From Mycobacterium sp. GA-1285 (GTDB lineage Bacteria > Actinomycetota > Actinomycetes > Mycobacteriales > Mycobacteriaceae), in NCBI RefSeq assembly GCF_001499905.1, contig NZ_LQIS01000023.1:186001-250000 (forward strand): DNA of 64,000 nt, given 5' to 3'. Shown here piece after piece: positions 27,732 to 37,079 of the stretch; position 1 is the stretch's first letter, and every line of letters begins with the position of its first letter. The translations under genes were made by a program, and so were the position numbers. The notes beneath the pieces were generated by a model. The model did not search any database. It saw nothing but the letters and a program-made list of their open reading frames with translations, and had not been told where the DNA came from.

Positions 27732-29192
27732 GTGATCACCGGGGAGCTGAAGAACAAGGTTGACCGGGTGTGGGACGCCTTCTGGTCCGGTGGCATCTCC
27801 AACCCGCTGGAGGTGATCGAGCAGATCACTTTCCTGCTCTTTATTCGCCGCCTCGACGACCTCGACGTCTTGGCCGAGAAGAAAGCCCGCCGCACCGGCA
27901 AGGCCGCCGAGGGCCTCACCTTCGGCCCCGATCAGCAGAACCTGCGCTGGTCGGTGTTCAAGAACAACGAACCGGCGCTGATGTACAAGACCGTCGGCGA
28001 GAAGGTGTTCCCATTCCTGCGCACCCTCGGCGGCGACGGGTCCACCTACGGCGAGCACATGAAGGACGCCCGGTTCACCATCCCCACCCCGCAGCTGCTG
28101 TCGCGGGTGGTCGACATGCTCGACGAGATCCCGATGGCCGAGCGCGACACCAACGGCGACCTCTACGAGTACATGCTGTCCAAGATCGCCACCGCCGGTC
28201 AGAACGGCCAGTTCCGCACCCCACGCCACATCATCAAGCTGATGGTCGACATGGTCGCCCCGCAGCCGACGGACGAGATCTGCGACCCAGCCTGCGGCAC
28301 GGCGGGCTTCCTCGTGGCCTCCGCCGAGTACCTGCGCGACAACCACTCCAATGTCTTGACCGATGCCGCCCAGCGCCAGCACTTCCACCGCAGTATGTTC
28401 CACGGCTACGACTTCGACGCCACCATGCTGCGGATCGGCAGCATGAACATGTTGCTGCATGGAGTAGAGGCTCCTGACATCCGCTACCGCGACTCACTAT
28501 CCGAGGGGGCCAGTGGCGAGGCGGAGAAGTACACCGTGATCCTGGCCAACCCTCCTTTCGCCGGGAGCCTGGACTACGAATCAACGTCCAAGGACCTCCA
28601 GCGGGTGGTCAAGACCAAGAAGACCGAGCTTCTTTTCCTTGCTTTGTTTCTGAGGTTGCTGAAGGCGGGAGGCCGAGCGGCGGTCATCGTCCCCGAGGGT
28701 GTCCTGTTCGGATCGACGGGTGCCCATAAGGCACTGCGGCGCACCCTCGTCGAGGATCAGAAATTGGATGGCGTGGTCAAGCTGCCGTCCGGGGTTTTCA
28801 GGCCCTACGCGGGAGTGTCGACCGCCATCCTGCTGTTCACAAAGACCAATTCTGGCGGCACCGAGGACGTCTGGTTCTACGACGTCCGAGCCGACGGTTA
28901 CTCCCTCGACGACAAGCGGACCCCCGTGGAGACCAATGACCTACCGGACGTCCTCACCTGCTGGAAGCAGCGAACAACCGCCGAGCGGGGCCGGGCGCGC
29001 ACCGAGCAATCTTTCTGCGTGTCAAAGGCCGACATCGTGGCAGAGGGCTACGACTTATCCATCAGCCGCTATAAGGAGACCGTCTACGACGACGTCGAGT
29101 ATCGACCACCCCTGGAAATCATCACCGACATCGAGAAGCTCGAACAGGAGATCATCCAGGGCCTCGCTGATTTGAAGGCGATGTTGTCGTGA
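27732..29192 (+). CDS. hsdM: Type I restriction-modification methyltransferase subunit
   Basis: 486 residues from a GTG preceded by GGGGGTGGTGG. The N-terminal helical HsdM_N domain precedes an N6-adenine methyltransferase with the SAM-binding motif DPACGTAGFL (185-194) and catalytic NPPF (273-276). It methylates adenines in the bipartite target chosen by HsdS and supplies the methylase core to the M2S and R2M2S complexes. Its stop overlaps the hsdS start (GTGA), so the subunits are translationally coupled. Confidence 0.96.
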   Translation: MITGELKNKVDRVWDAFWSGGISNPLEVIEQITFLLFIRRLDDLDVLAEKKARRTGKAAEGLTFGPDQQNLRWSVFKNNEPALMYKTVGEKVFPFLRTLGGDGSTYGEHMKDARFTIPTPQLLSRVVDMLDEIPMAERDTNGDLYEYMLSKIATAGQNGQFRTPRHIIKLMVDMVAPQPTDEICDPACGTAGFLVASAEYLRDNHSNVLTDAAQRQHFHRSMFHGYDFDATMLRIGSMNMLLHGVEAPDIRYRDSLSEGASGEAEKYTVILANPPFAGSLDYESTSKDLQRVVKTKKTELLFLALFLRLLKAGGRAAVIVPEGVLFGSTGAHKALRRTLVEDQKLDGVVKLPSGVFRPYAGVSTAILLFTKTNSGGTEDVWFYDVRADGYSLDDKRTPVETNDLPDVLTCWKQRTTAERGRARTEQSFCVSKADIVAEGYDLSISRYKETVYDDVEYRPPLEIITDIEKLEQEIIQGLADLKAMLS

Positions 29193-30331
29193 AAAGACTT
29201 CCTCTGGGTCAGGTCGCGACTATCAGCCGAAGCGCGGTTGATCCCAGGAAGGTTGATCCTGCGACCCGCTATATCGGGTTGGAACACATTGAGCGGGGTG
29301 GCCGCATCCTCGGCGACGAGACGCTAGGGAGCGCCGGCATCAAGAGTACGAAGTTTCGATTCTCCCCCGAGCATCTGCTTTATGGGAAGCTACGACCAAA
29401 CCTTGGAAAAATAGCGCGGCCCAACGAATCCGGAGTGTGCAGCACTGACATCCTTCCAGTGCTTCCCGGTCCGGAACTGGATCGAGACTTTCTGTTCCAT
29501 TACCTGAACCAGCCCGACATTGTCGCCTTCGCAGCTTCGCGGGCGACGGGTGCCAACCTGCCCCGCCTCAGCCCTAAAGCACTTGAGAACTTCGTCATTC
29601 CATTGCCACCACTTGACGAGCAGCGGCGGATCGCCACGATACTCGACCAAGCCGACGCCCTCAGGGCCAAACGTCGCCAGACACTTGTCGAGTTTGATCG
29701 CCTTGTTTCGTCGATCTACTACGACATGTTCAACGACGACCGGTCGAACAGCTTCGGGTTTCCGAAAACCACGATTGGCGAAGTCGCGAAAATCATTGTC
29801 CCTACGAGAGATAAGCCGCTGGAGTTCGGTGGTGCTGTTCCATGGGTCACGCTTCCTGACCTGGAGGGTCTCGAAATATCAAGATCGCAGTTGCAAGTCG
29901 ATATCGACGGTGTTCGTGTGCGCTCGAACCGACTCATTCCGCCGGACAGTGTGTTGCTAAGCTGTGCGGGATCGCTAGGTCGGGTTGCGGTGAATCGTGT
30001 GCCAGTGTTCGTAAATCAGCAATTTTATGGAATCGTTCCCGCCGATCGTGCGTCGACTCTCTACATTGCTGTAAGTCTCCAGGCCAAGCACCCTAGTTTC
30101 TTCGCGTCACTTGCGGGGACTTCAACAATCTCTTATTTCAGCAGTGCAAAGGCTGCGGAAATTGATCTACTTTGGCCCCCCATCGAACTTCAGACAGAGT
30201 TCAGTGCACGCATTGAGTCCGTACTTCGTGCCAAAGTTCGAGCAGAAGAGTCGTTATCACTGCTGCATTACCACTTCCAGTCTGTTTGCTCATCTGCGTT
30301 TTCAGGCCGACTGTGCGCAGCGGGGCACTGA
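29189..30331 (+). CDS. hsdS: Type I restriction-modification specificity subunit
   Basis: 380 residues from a GTG overlapping the hsdM stop. Two target-recognition domains flank the conserved central helix (LPPLDEQRRIATILDQADAL) and a second conserved region sits near the C-terminus (WPPIELQTEFSARIESVLRA). Each TRD reads half of an asymmetric split recognition site. The sequence is less GC-rich than hsdM and hsdR, the usual sign of TRD exchange. The stop overlaps the hsdR ATG (TGATG). Confidence 0.93.
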   Translation: MKRLPLGQVATISRSAVDPRKVDPATRYIGLEHIERGGRILGDETLGSAGIKSTKFRFSPEHLLYGKLRPNLGKIARPNESGVCSTDILPVLPGPELDRDFLFHYLNQPDIVAFAASRATGANLPRLSPKALENFVIPLPPLDEQRRIATILDQADALRAKRRQTLVEFDRLVSSIYYDMFNDDRSNSFGFPKTTIGEVAKIIVPTRDKPLEFGGAVPWVTLPDLEGLEISRSQLQVDIDGVRVRSNRLIPPDSVLLSCAGSLGRVAVNRVPVFVNQQFYGIVPADRASTLYIAVSLQAKHPSFFASLAGTSTISYFSSAKAAEIDLLWPPIELQTEFSARIESVLRAKVRAEESLSLLHYHFQSVCSSAFSGRLCAAGH

Positions 30332-33300
30332 TGAGCAACTTCGGCTTCCTTGAGAGGGTCGGCTGGCTGGAGGTACATGCTGATTGCGCCCGCGCCGAAA
30401 GCTACGCTCTCGGCGACCCCCGGTCGGCCTGCATCTACAGCCGCCGGGCGGTTGAGCACCTGGTGAAGTACCTATACGGCGTCTTGGCGCTGCCGGTGCC
30501 GTATCAGGACGACCTGTCGGCGCGAATCAACGACGCGCGCTTCAAGGCGAAGATTGGGACTGGGGTCGCGACGAAGCTGAACCTGATCCGCAAGCTTGGC
30601 AACCACGCGGTGCACGATCAGAAGCCGATCCCGCGTCGGGCCGCCCTAGACGCGCTTCGCGAGCTGCACCATGTGATGGTCTGGGCGGCCTTTCACCACT
30701 CGACCAACCCGCAGGCGGTGCCGCTGAAGGCGGTGTTCGATCCCGCGCTGGCCAAGAAGGCGGCCCCGCTGACTCGGCAGGAGGTGGCCCAGCTGGCCAA
30801 GAAGTTCCAGGAGCAGGACGAGGCGTACGCCAAGGCGCTGGCAGAGAAGGACGAGTTGGCGGTAGCCAAGGACGTCGAGATAGCTGCGCTGCGTGAGCAG
30901 ATCAAGGCGGCGCAGGCCGCCAACCAGAAAGTCGACGACCGCGACTACTCCGAGGCTGAGACCCGCGACCGGTTCATAGACGTGCTGCTGGCCGAGGCGG
31001 GCTGGCCACTAACCGACAAGCAGGACCGGGAGTTCGAGGTCACCGGCATGCCCACGCAGGACGGCAAGGGCTACGTCGACTACGTGCTGTGGGGTGCCGA
31101 CGGCCTGCCGCTGGCGGTCGTTGAAGCCAAGCGCACCAGCAAGAGTCCCCAGTTAGGCCAGCAGCAGGCCAAGCTGTATGCCGACCGGCTGGAGGCGATA
31201 TTCGGGCGGCGTCCGGTGATCTTCTACACCAACGGCTACCAACACTGGCTGTGGGACGACGCGGGCGGCTACCCGCCGCGTGAGGTCCACGGCTTCTACA
31301 CCCGCAACGAGCTGGAGCTGCTGCTGCACCGCCGCCATGCCCGAAAGTCGTTGACCGAGGCGCTAATCGACTCGGCCATCGTGGAGCGGCACTACCAGCA
31401 CCACGCCATCCGAGCCATCGACGACGCCTTCACGGCCAAGCAGCGCCAGGCCTTGCTGGTAATGGCTACGGGGGCTGGGAAGACCCGGACTGTCATCGCT
31501 TTGGTGAAACAGTTGATGGAGGCCGGCTGGGTTAAGAACGTGTTGTTCCTAGCCGACCGCACCGCTCTAGTTGTCCAGGCCGGCAACGCCTTCAAAGCGC
31601 ACCTACCAGACATCACCACCGTGAATCTTCTGACCGAAAAGGTGAGCGACGGGCGAGTGTACGTGTGCACCTACCCGACCATGATGAACCTGATCAACAA
31701 CACCGACGCCGGTACTCGGATCTTCGGACCCGGCCATTTCGACCTCGTGGTCATCGACGAGGCGCATCGCTCGGTCTACCAGAAGTACCGGGCCATCTTT
31801 TCCTGGTTCGACGCCCTCCTCGTCGGACTAACGGCCACCCCGAAAGATGAGGTCGACCACAACACCTACCGGCTGTTCAACCTCGAAGACGGGGTGCCTA
31901 CCGACGCCTACAGCCTCGACGACGCCGTGAACGAGGGGTTTCTGGTTCCAGCGGTCGGTGTTTCGGTCGGCACGAAGTTCCTGAGGCAGGGCATCAAGTA
32001 TGCCGACCTGTCCGAGGAAGAAAAAGACGAATGGGACGCCCTGGAGTGGGGGGAGGACGGCCCACCCGACGAAGTCTCGGCGGACGAGATCAACCGCTTC
32101 TTGTTCAACGAGGACACCGTTGACCAGGTGTTGGCCACCCTGATGGACAAGGGGCAGAAGGTCAGCGACGGCGACCGGTTGGGCAAGACCATCATCTTCG
32201 CCAAGAACCAGCGGCACGCGGAGTTCATCCAGCAGCGGTTCGACATCCAGTACCCCGAGTACGCCGGACACTTCGCGCGGGTAATCACCCACGGGATGAG
32301 CTACGCGCAGAGTCTGATTGACGACTTCTCGATCCCCGAGAAGGCACCCCACATCGCGATTTCGGTTGACATGCTCGACACCGGCATCGACGTGCCCGAG
32401 GTGGTCAACCTCGTGTTCTTCAAGCCGGTGCGGTCCAAGACGAAGTTCTGGCAGATGATCGGACGTGGTACCCGGCTGCGCCCCGACCTGTTCGGCCCCG
32501 GCAAGGACAAGCAGAACTTCTACGTCTTCGACTTCTGCGGGAACCTGGAGTTCTTCAGTCAAGACCTACCTGGATCAGAAGGCTCACTGCAGAAGTCGCT
32601 GAACCAGCGGCTGTTCGAGACCCGGCTGGGCTTGATCACCGAGTTGGATGCTCGAGACAAGCCTGAGGGCGAGGAGCCGCCCGAGGGGTCGGGCATCGAA
32701 ACCGAACGCGGCTTGCGCTTCGACATCGCTCGCCAGCTTCACACCACCGTGGCCGGGATGAACTTGGAAAACTTTCTGGTGCGGCCACACCGCAAGCTCG
32801 TCGAGCATTACGCCCAGTGGTCGGCCTGGACTCCGATGACCTCCGACGCCGCCGACATGATCGCGCAGAATCTGGCCGGGCTGCCCTCGACGCATAAGGA
32901 CGACGAGGAGGACGCCAAACGGTTCGACCTACTGATCCTTCGCCGCCAACTCGCTCAGCTTCAGGGTGACAGCGGGGCCGCCGAACGGTTACGTGAACAA
33001 GTGCAGAACATCGCCAACGGCTTGCTGGGCAAGACGACGATTCCTTCGGTGGCCGGCCAGCAGGAGCTGCTCGACGAGGTAGCCAGCGACCAGTGGTGGG
33101 TCGACGTCACGCTGCCCATGCTGGAAGTGGCCCGCCGACGACTGCGCGGCCTGCTGCAGTTCCTCGACAAGGGCAGGAAGGACGTGGTTTACACGTCCTT
33201 CCAGGACGAGCTGACCGAGTCGACGATCGTCGAGCTGCCCGGCATTACCCCCGGCACAGACTGGGAGCGATTCCGCGCCAAGGCCGCTGCATACCTGAAG

Positions 33301-33744
33301 CAGCACCAGGACCATATGGCACTTCAGAGACTGCGCCGCAATAAGGCGCTCACCCCGGAGGACTTGGCGGCCCTTGAACAGATGCTGGTGGATAGTGGGG
33401 CGGGAGATGCCGAAGTCATCGCCCGAGCCAAGGAACAGTCACACGGCCTTGGATTGTTCATCCGGTCTCTTGTTGGCTTGGACCGCCACGCCGCTCTAGA
33501 GGCCTTCGCGCGCTACCTCGATGGCACCAAGTTCAACACCAACCAGCTGCACTTCATCAACCTCATCGTCGACGAGCTGACCGCCAACGGTGTCATGGAA
33601 GCAGCCCGGCTCTACGAGTCCCCCTACCGGGACTACGCCGCCACCGGACCCGAGTCGATGTTCACCGAAGGCGACGTCGACAACATCGTCGACATCCTCA
33701 ACACCGTGCGGGCCAACGCCTTACCTGCCGACCGGGCAGTATGA
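30331..33744 (+). CDS. hsdR: Type I restriction-modification motor/endonuclease subunit
   Basis: 1137 residues from the ATG overlapping the hsdS stop. The N-terminal region (about 1-120, YSRRAVEHLVKYLYG, KLGNHAVHD) resembles DUF4145. A coiled-coil precedes the HsdR nuclease domain (YVDYVLWGADG, AVVEAKRTS). SF2 translocase motifs include Walker A ATGAGKT (379-385) and DEAH (476-479), and helicase-C motifs DTGIDVPEVVN and GRGTRLRPDL are also present. An EcoEI-type C-terminal domain interacts with M2S. It looks intact, so the whole system may be active. Between 33745 and 33902 only a decayed excisionase-like fragment is suggested. Confidence 0.95.
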   Translation: MSNFGFLERVGWLEVHADCARAESYALGDPRSACIYSRRAVEHLVKYLYGVLALPVPYQDDLSARINDARFKAKIGTGVATKLNLIRKLGNHAVHDQKPIPRRAALDALRELHHVMVWAAFHHSTNPQAVPLKAVFDPALAKKAAPLTRQEVAQLAKKFQEQDEAYAKALAEKDELAVAKDVEIAALREQIKAAQAANQKVDDRDYSEAETRDRFIDVLLAEAGWPLTDKQDREFEVTGMPTQDGKGYVDYVLWGADGLPLAVVEAKRTSKSPQLGQQQAKLYADRLEAIFGRRPVIFYTNGYQHWLWDDAGGYPPREVHGFYTRNELELLLHRRHARKSLTEALIDSAIVERHYQHHAIRAIDDAFTAKQRQALLVMATGAGKTRTVIALVKQLMEAGWVKNVLFLADRTALVVQAGNAFKAHLPDITTVNLLTEKVSDGRVYVCTYPTMMNLINNTDAGTRIFGPGHFDLVVIDEAHRSVYQKYRAIFSWFDALLVGLTATPKDEVDHNTYRLFNLEDGVPTDAYSLDDAVNEGFLVPAVGVSVGTKFLRQGIKYADLSEEEKDEWDALEWGEDGPPDEVSADEINRFLFNEDTVDQVLATLMDKGQKVSDGDRLGKTIIFAKNQRHAEFIQQRFDIQYPEYAGHFARVITHGMSYAQSLIDDFSIPEKAPHIAISVDMLDTGIDVPEVVNLVFFKPVRSKTKFWQMIGRGTRLRPDLFGPGKDKQNFYVFDFCGNLEFFSQDLPGSEGSLQKSLNQRLFETRLGLITELDARDKPEGEEPPEGSGIETERGLRFDIARQLHTTVAGMNLENFLVRPHRKLVEHYAQWSAWTPMTSDAADMIAQNLAGLPSTHKDDEEDAKRFDLLILRRQLAQLQGDSGAAERLREQVQNIANGLLGKTTIPSVAGQQELLDEVASDQWWVDVTLPMLEVARRRLRGLLQFLDKGRKDVVYTSFQDELTESTIVELPGITPGTDWERFRAKAAAYLKQHQDHMALQRLRRNKALTPEDLAALEQMLVDSGAGDAEVIARAKEQSHGLGLFIRSLVGLDRHAALEAFARYLDGTKFNTNQLHFINLIVDELTANGVMEAARLYESPYRDYAATGPESMFTEGDVDNIVDILNTVRANALPADRAV

Positions 33745-33902
33745 GCGCGCATGCTGCAGGGGATGCTTCAAGTCCGGCGCGTGGCGACCCCCTGAACGGG
33801 GCTGACGGACCAAATGCTTCAGTCGATGAACCAGCCACCGTCCACAGACGAGCAGTTGCGCGGCCTCGGCCTTTTCGCCGAGTCGATAAACCGTCATTCG
33901 CG

Positions 33903-33915
33903 TAATGTCTGACTG
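33903..33915 (+). promoter_or_regulatory. -10 element for a leaderless lipoprotein transcript
   Basis: TAATGT (33903-33908) matches TANNNT and is followed by 7 nt and then the ATG at 33916, consistent with transcription starting at the start codon. Confidence 0.45.
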
Positions 33916-34461
33916 ATGCGGTCGCAAGCCTTAACACTCGCTGCCCTAGTCATCGGCTCTGCAGTGGCTTGCACGTCGACCGATCACGGTAGCTCCAGTT
34001 CCAGCAGAGTCATTGCCACAACTGGAGTTCCCAGCGTGTCTATGACTCCGCCGAGCGAGTCGAGAGCTCCGATAGGTGCGACTCTGGAAGTGAGCGGAAC
34101 GAACCTCTTTACCGACGTTCCTACCAAGGCCGCGTATACCGTAGCCAATCTGCGACCGGTTGAGATATCGGACCCGTACGTGCCGGTTCAAGGAACCGTA
34201 TTTTCCATCGACGTGACGATCCAAGTGCTGGAGGGGACTATCAACGTCAGTCCATTGAGTTTCAGTGCACTTACAGTAGATGGGACCAACCTGTCAGCAG
34301 GGCTGGCTCTAGTCGAACCAATACTAATGTCTGGGGAACTTTCCCAAGGGCAATTGACTAGGGGCAAGGTCGGGTTTGATGTGCCATCCGGGATGAAGAT
34401 CAAAGAAATCATGCTGGAGGAAGCGATGGGTTCACATAGAGGTCTGTGGTCCGTCGGTTGA
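33916..34461 (+). CDS. Putative lipoprotein with MPT63-like (DUF1942) immunoglobulin fold
   Basis: 181 residues. The signal sequence ends in a lipobox-like SAVAC (Cys19), followed by a Ser-rich tether. Residues about 55-180 run parallel to secreted MPT63: YTVANLRPVEISDPYVPVQG, the beta-strand VFSIDVTIQVLEGTINVSPL, FSALTVDGTNL and a terminal MGSHRGLWSVG. MPT63 is an exported antigen of unknown biochemical role; here the protein seems membrane-anchored. It stands alone after the restriction operon. Confidence 0.72.
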   Translation: MRSQALTLAALVIGSAVACTSTDHGSSSSSRVIATTGVPSVSMTPPSESRAPIGATLEVSGTNLFTDVPTKAAYTVANLRPVEISDPYVPVQGTVFSIDVTIQVLEGTINVSPLSFSALTVDGTNLSAGLALVEPILMSGELSQGQLTRGKVGFDVPSGMKIKEIMLEEAMGSHRGLWSVG

Positions 34462-35348
34462 ACTCCTAAACGACCTCCGTGCGAGCCCGCTACGCGTCCA
34501 AGAACACGCTATGCGCGGCGAATACGGGTTAGTCGACCTAGCTTGACTTGGTCTCCGATACGCACGGGCACGACAGCCTGTGGCGGTGGCTCTTCGCCTG
34601 ACCGCCGCTGGCTGTACCCGGCCATTGGTTGACGCCCACCCAAAGCGCCAATAAAGCCGCCGAGCCTGCCGCAGACGGTGCGTTTCGGAACTCGATGGGC
34701 GGCTTGTTACACGCAGGGTGACCTTGTCCTTCGTCTCTACGTCTCGACGTCATGCGTCCGCCTCGGCGTCTCCGTCGGGAACGAGGACTCTACCGATCGA
34801 GTCCATGATTTTGGCGATTCCTAGCCTCGGTCCGCTTCCTGTCCTGCGAATTCCCGCACGGTGCCGGGCAGCGACGTCGGAGGGCACTCCCGGTGATCGT
34901 GCTCTTCGACGAGATGTACTTGATCTCCCGCAGCGGGGGCCGCTCCACGAGGAACTGTACCGCGAGTACTCGCTCGCAGTTGGAGTGGGCGAGTCCTCGA
35001 CCTGACCCCTGACGACGTCGAGCTGGTGGCTTCATCTACGCCAACACCCGCCCGGAGGGTCAATTTCAGTTACGCCTACACCGAACGAACAGCGCTTAGC
35101 GGCAAGTCATGTACTTCAAGGATCCCGTTGGGCTCGTCAGAACCGGCCGCGACACCGCCAGGCAACAAGAGCTGCCGTGACGCGGTGACCTGGATATGTC
35201 GGTTGTGCGACAGTGGCCCTTCGATCGGCCCGACGCATCCGAGACATAACAGTGATGCTGGTGTGTCGGATTCTTACACCGCACACAAAGGCTGAATCGC
35301 CGGTAGCTTTGAAGTTGTTACTGCACCAACTTCCCGTGGAGGGACCGG
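34462..35348. other. Gene-poor stretch, probably decayed coding DNA
   Basis: About 890 bp without a convincing gene. Several short overlapping frames on both strands have coding-like patches but no starts, ribosome-binding sites or intact domains, for example a plus-strand frame ending near 35005 with PLHEELYREYSLAVGVGES. It looks like eroded island DNA. Confidence 0.4.
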
Positions 35349-35504
35349 ATGGATCCGCCGAACACGACGACGGGCGACCTCGCTGGTACCGAGGCCGCCC
35401 GCCACTTGATCGACACGCCCCCGTTGCAACCGGCGGCGCATTCCGTGAGAAACCCAACCCGCAGCGTCCAAACTCCGAATCGAGGCTCTCACTATGAAGC
35501 GTAG
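35349..35504 (+). CDS. Possible 51-residue protein coupled to the membrane-protein gene
   Basis: The ATG at 35349 is preceded by a strong GGAGGGA ribosome-binding site with good spacing. The frame runs 51 codons (MDPPNTTTGDLAGTEAARHL, then IDTPPLQPAAHS) and its stop falls 11 bp inside the next gene. That layout suits translational coupling. There is no domain and little length, so it could be chance. Confidence 0.3.
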   Translation: MDPPNTTTGDLAGTEAARHLIDTPPLQPAAHSVRNPTRSVQTPNRGSHYEA

Positions 35505-35910
35505 ACGAAATCCACTCGCCTATCACCTCAAGGAGATCGGCGAGTTCACGCGGCGTCCGCGCCTCCGCATCTGCGCTAACATCGTTCACTACTTGATCGC
35601 GGCCGTCGTGCTGATCGGTCACCTGGCGCACTTTCCACCCCTGATCACGGGCGGACTCTTCCTGCTCGAACTGGCCATCGTGGTCTGCCTGTTCTTCGGC
35701 AAGAATGACCCGGCTACCCAGTCCACTGTCGGGCAGGTGTTCCGTTTCGTACATCGGGTCACCGACTGGGCGACGCTCGGTCTCGCCACGGCACTCCACT
35801 TCGGCGACCTTTCCGAGCACACGGCCGAGAAGCTGACGGTGGTGTTGCTCGGCATGCTCGCCATCAAGATACTCGGGACTACCTACCGGTTGATCCGGAC
35901 GTTCATGTAG
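35494..35910 (+). CDS. Hypothetical membrane protein
   Basis: 138 residues with three hydrophobic segments: ANIVHYLIAAVVLIGHLAHF, LITGGLFLLELAIVVCLFFG and KLTVVLLGMLAIKILGTTYR. A basic N-terminus (MKRRRNPLAYHLK) suggests it faces the cytoplasm. No family is recognised. A hairpin with GC-rich 9-bp arms lies 24 bp after the stop. Confidence 0.65.
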   Translation: MKRRRNPLAYHLKEIGEFTRRPRLRICANIVHYLIAAVVLIGHLAHFPPLITGGLFLLELAIVVCLFFGKNDPATQSTVGQVFRFVHRVTDWATLGLATALHFGDLSEHTAEKLTVVLLGMLAIKILGTTYRLIRTFM

Positions 35911-35933
35911 CCGCAGCTAGCACCCATCATTAG

Positions 35934-35967
35934 GACCCCGCCACAGTTGATCTGGGCGGGGTCTCTT
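35934..35967 (+). terminator. Hairpin terminator after the membrane-protein gene
   Basis: GACCCCGCC (35934-35942) pairs with GGCGGGGTC (35955-35963) across a 12-nt loop, followed by TCTT. The U tract is short, as is common in mycobacteria. From 35968 to 36159 I see no gene. Confidence 0.6.
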
Positions 35968-36159
35968 CACGTCCCAGCGCGGCCCATCGGCCGGAACCCC
36001 TATTGCGGCTTGGGTGGCTAGGCAGAACGGGCATGCCTTCAGGAACAAACTTGATCATCAACGTCGTTGAGGTGGAAGAGCGGCTTCGGTTGCTCCTTCA
36101 ACACTGGACATGGCTTGGCTAGGGATCGACTCCAGTCACTCGACCCGAAGGGATCAGCT

Positions 36160-36339
36160 ATGTCTTCAGAACGTGCGCTTCGACGGCGCGCCCACGCGCA
36201 GGGACTCAAGTTGGTGAAGTATCGCCAGGACAGTCGTTGGTTTGGTGACTACGGCCCCTATGCCTTGGCTGATCAGAACGGCTGCCTGGTGGCTTGGGGC
36301 TTGGACGTGGAGGACGTCGCCATGGCACTGGCGGAGTAG
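36160..36339 (+). CDS. Small conserved-looking hypothetical protein
   Basis: 59 residues from the ATG at 36160, preceded by AAGGGA. The basic N-terminus and the pattern RRRAHAQGLKLVKYRQDSRW, DYGPYALADQ and GLDVEDVAMALAE resemble short actinobacterial and phage-associated proteins in which an arginine-rich helix leads into a small beta unit and a C-terminal helix. The role is unknown. It overlaps the decayed nuclease gene on the other strand. Confidence 0.5.
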   Translation: MSSERALRRRAHAQGLKLVKYRQDSRWFGDYGPYALADQNGCLVAWGLDVEDVAMALAE

Positions 36340-37032
36340 TAGTGGACTGAGCGATCAATAGCGGGTCGTTCAGCGCCGCCCGCGTCGACTTTGGTAATGC
36401 ACCCTTAAAGCGCAGCCTCATCCTGCGAATGCCGGGGAACAGGTGGGCGGTAGCCGAGGCCCTCAGGGGTGTGGAAGGAGTTTGGTTTGCACCCGGTAAG
36501 AGGAACTCAACGGTAAGTCCGCGTGACTGGGCATGACGTTCCACCAGCTCTCGAACCGAGGTGTCCGGCTGCCCAGAGATGACGACCTGGTGGGCGTCGT
36601 AGCCGCGTCGTTCGGCGTGACGAGCCAGATCGTCGAGGTAGCGCTGGATCTGACCGGTGGAGCGATCGTCGGGTTGAGTAGCGGCTTTTAGCTCGATGGC
36701 CACCAACTGGTTCTGAGTTGGCCTCTTGCACAACATGTCTACGCGACGACCTCCGTCGAGGGTGGCTTGCTGCTGGAACCGCGTCAGGCCGCGCTTCCGG
36801 AACTCCTCCAGGTGATCCCGCCGTTTTTAGATCCATGCCTGCAGACCCTTCTCGGTGGGCAGGAGTTCACGCTGCGGAGCCAACCCCGCAATAGGCTTGT
36901 TGGCGTCCAGCATGCAAACTCGGTCCTGCGGCTTGAGAAAAGGTCGGTCAGGAGTGGGAAAGTTGTGATCTCCTCGGCCTCGAAGGCTTCTTGCATCGTT
37001 TTCGAGACACGGGGATAGCGGCATTTTGTCAC
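36206..37032 (-). pseudogene. Decayed NucS/DUF91-like nuclease gene
   Basis: Minus-strand frames join into one protein after two lesions. An N-terminal piece (KCRYPRVSKTMQEAF, EEITTFPLLTDLF) shifts frame near 36930 into CMLDANKPIAGLAPQ and TEKGLQAWI. An in-frame TAA at about 36827-36829 then interrupts it. Coding continues as KRRDHLEEFRKRGL, GGRRVDMLCKRPTQ, LVAIELKA and GQIQRYLDDLARHA. The RVDMLC...AIELKA pattern is the D...ExK nuclease core of NucS/DUF91-like enzymes. The real 3' end is probably near 36480; beyond that the open frame is low quality. Confidence 0.5.
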
Positions 37033-37079
37033 CTTCCGGCCCGAGTCACGCCGCGGCCCGCAACGCCGGCACCGCATCT

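Noticed and set aside
33721-33927. Minus-strand frame with MTVYRLGEKAEAAQLLVCGR, reminiscent of an excisionase helix-turn-helix
   Set aside because: The similarity is short, the rest does not fit, and it overlaps the 3' end of hsdR. At best a decayed fragment.
34718-35295. Plus-strand frames with coding-like patches between the lipoprotein and the membrane protein
   Set aside because: No start with a ribosome-binding site, stops interrupt the frame, and no family could be recognised; reported only as decayed DNA.
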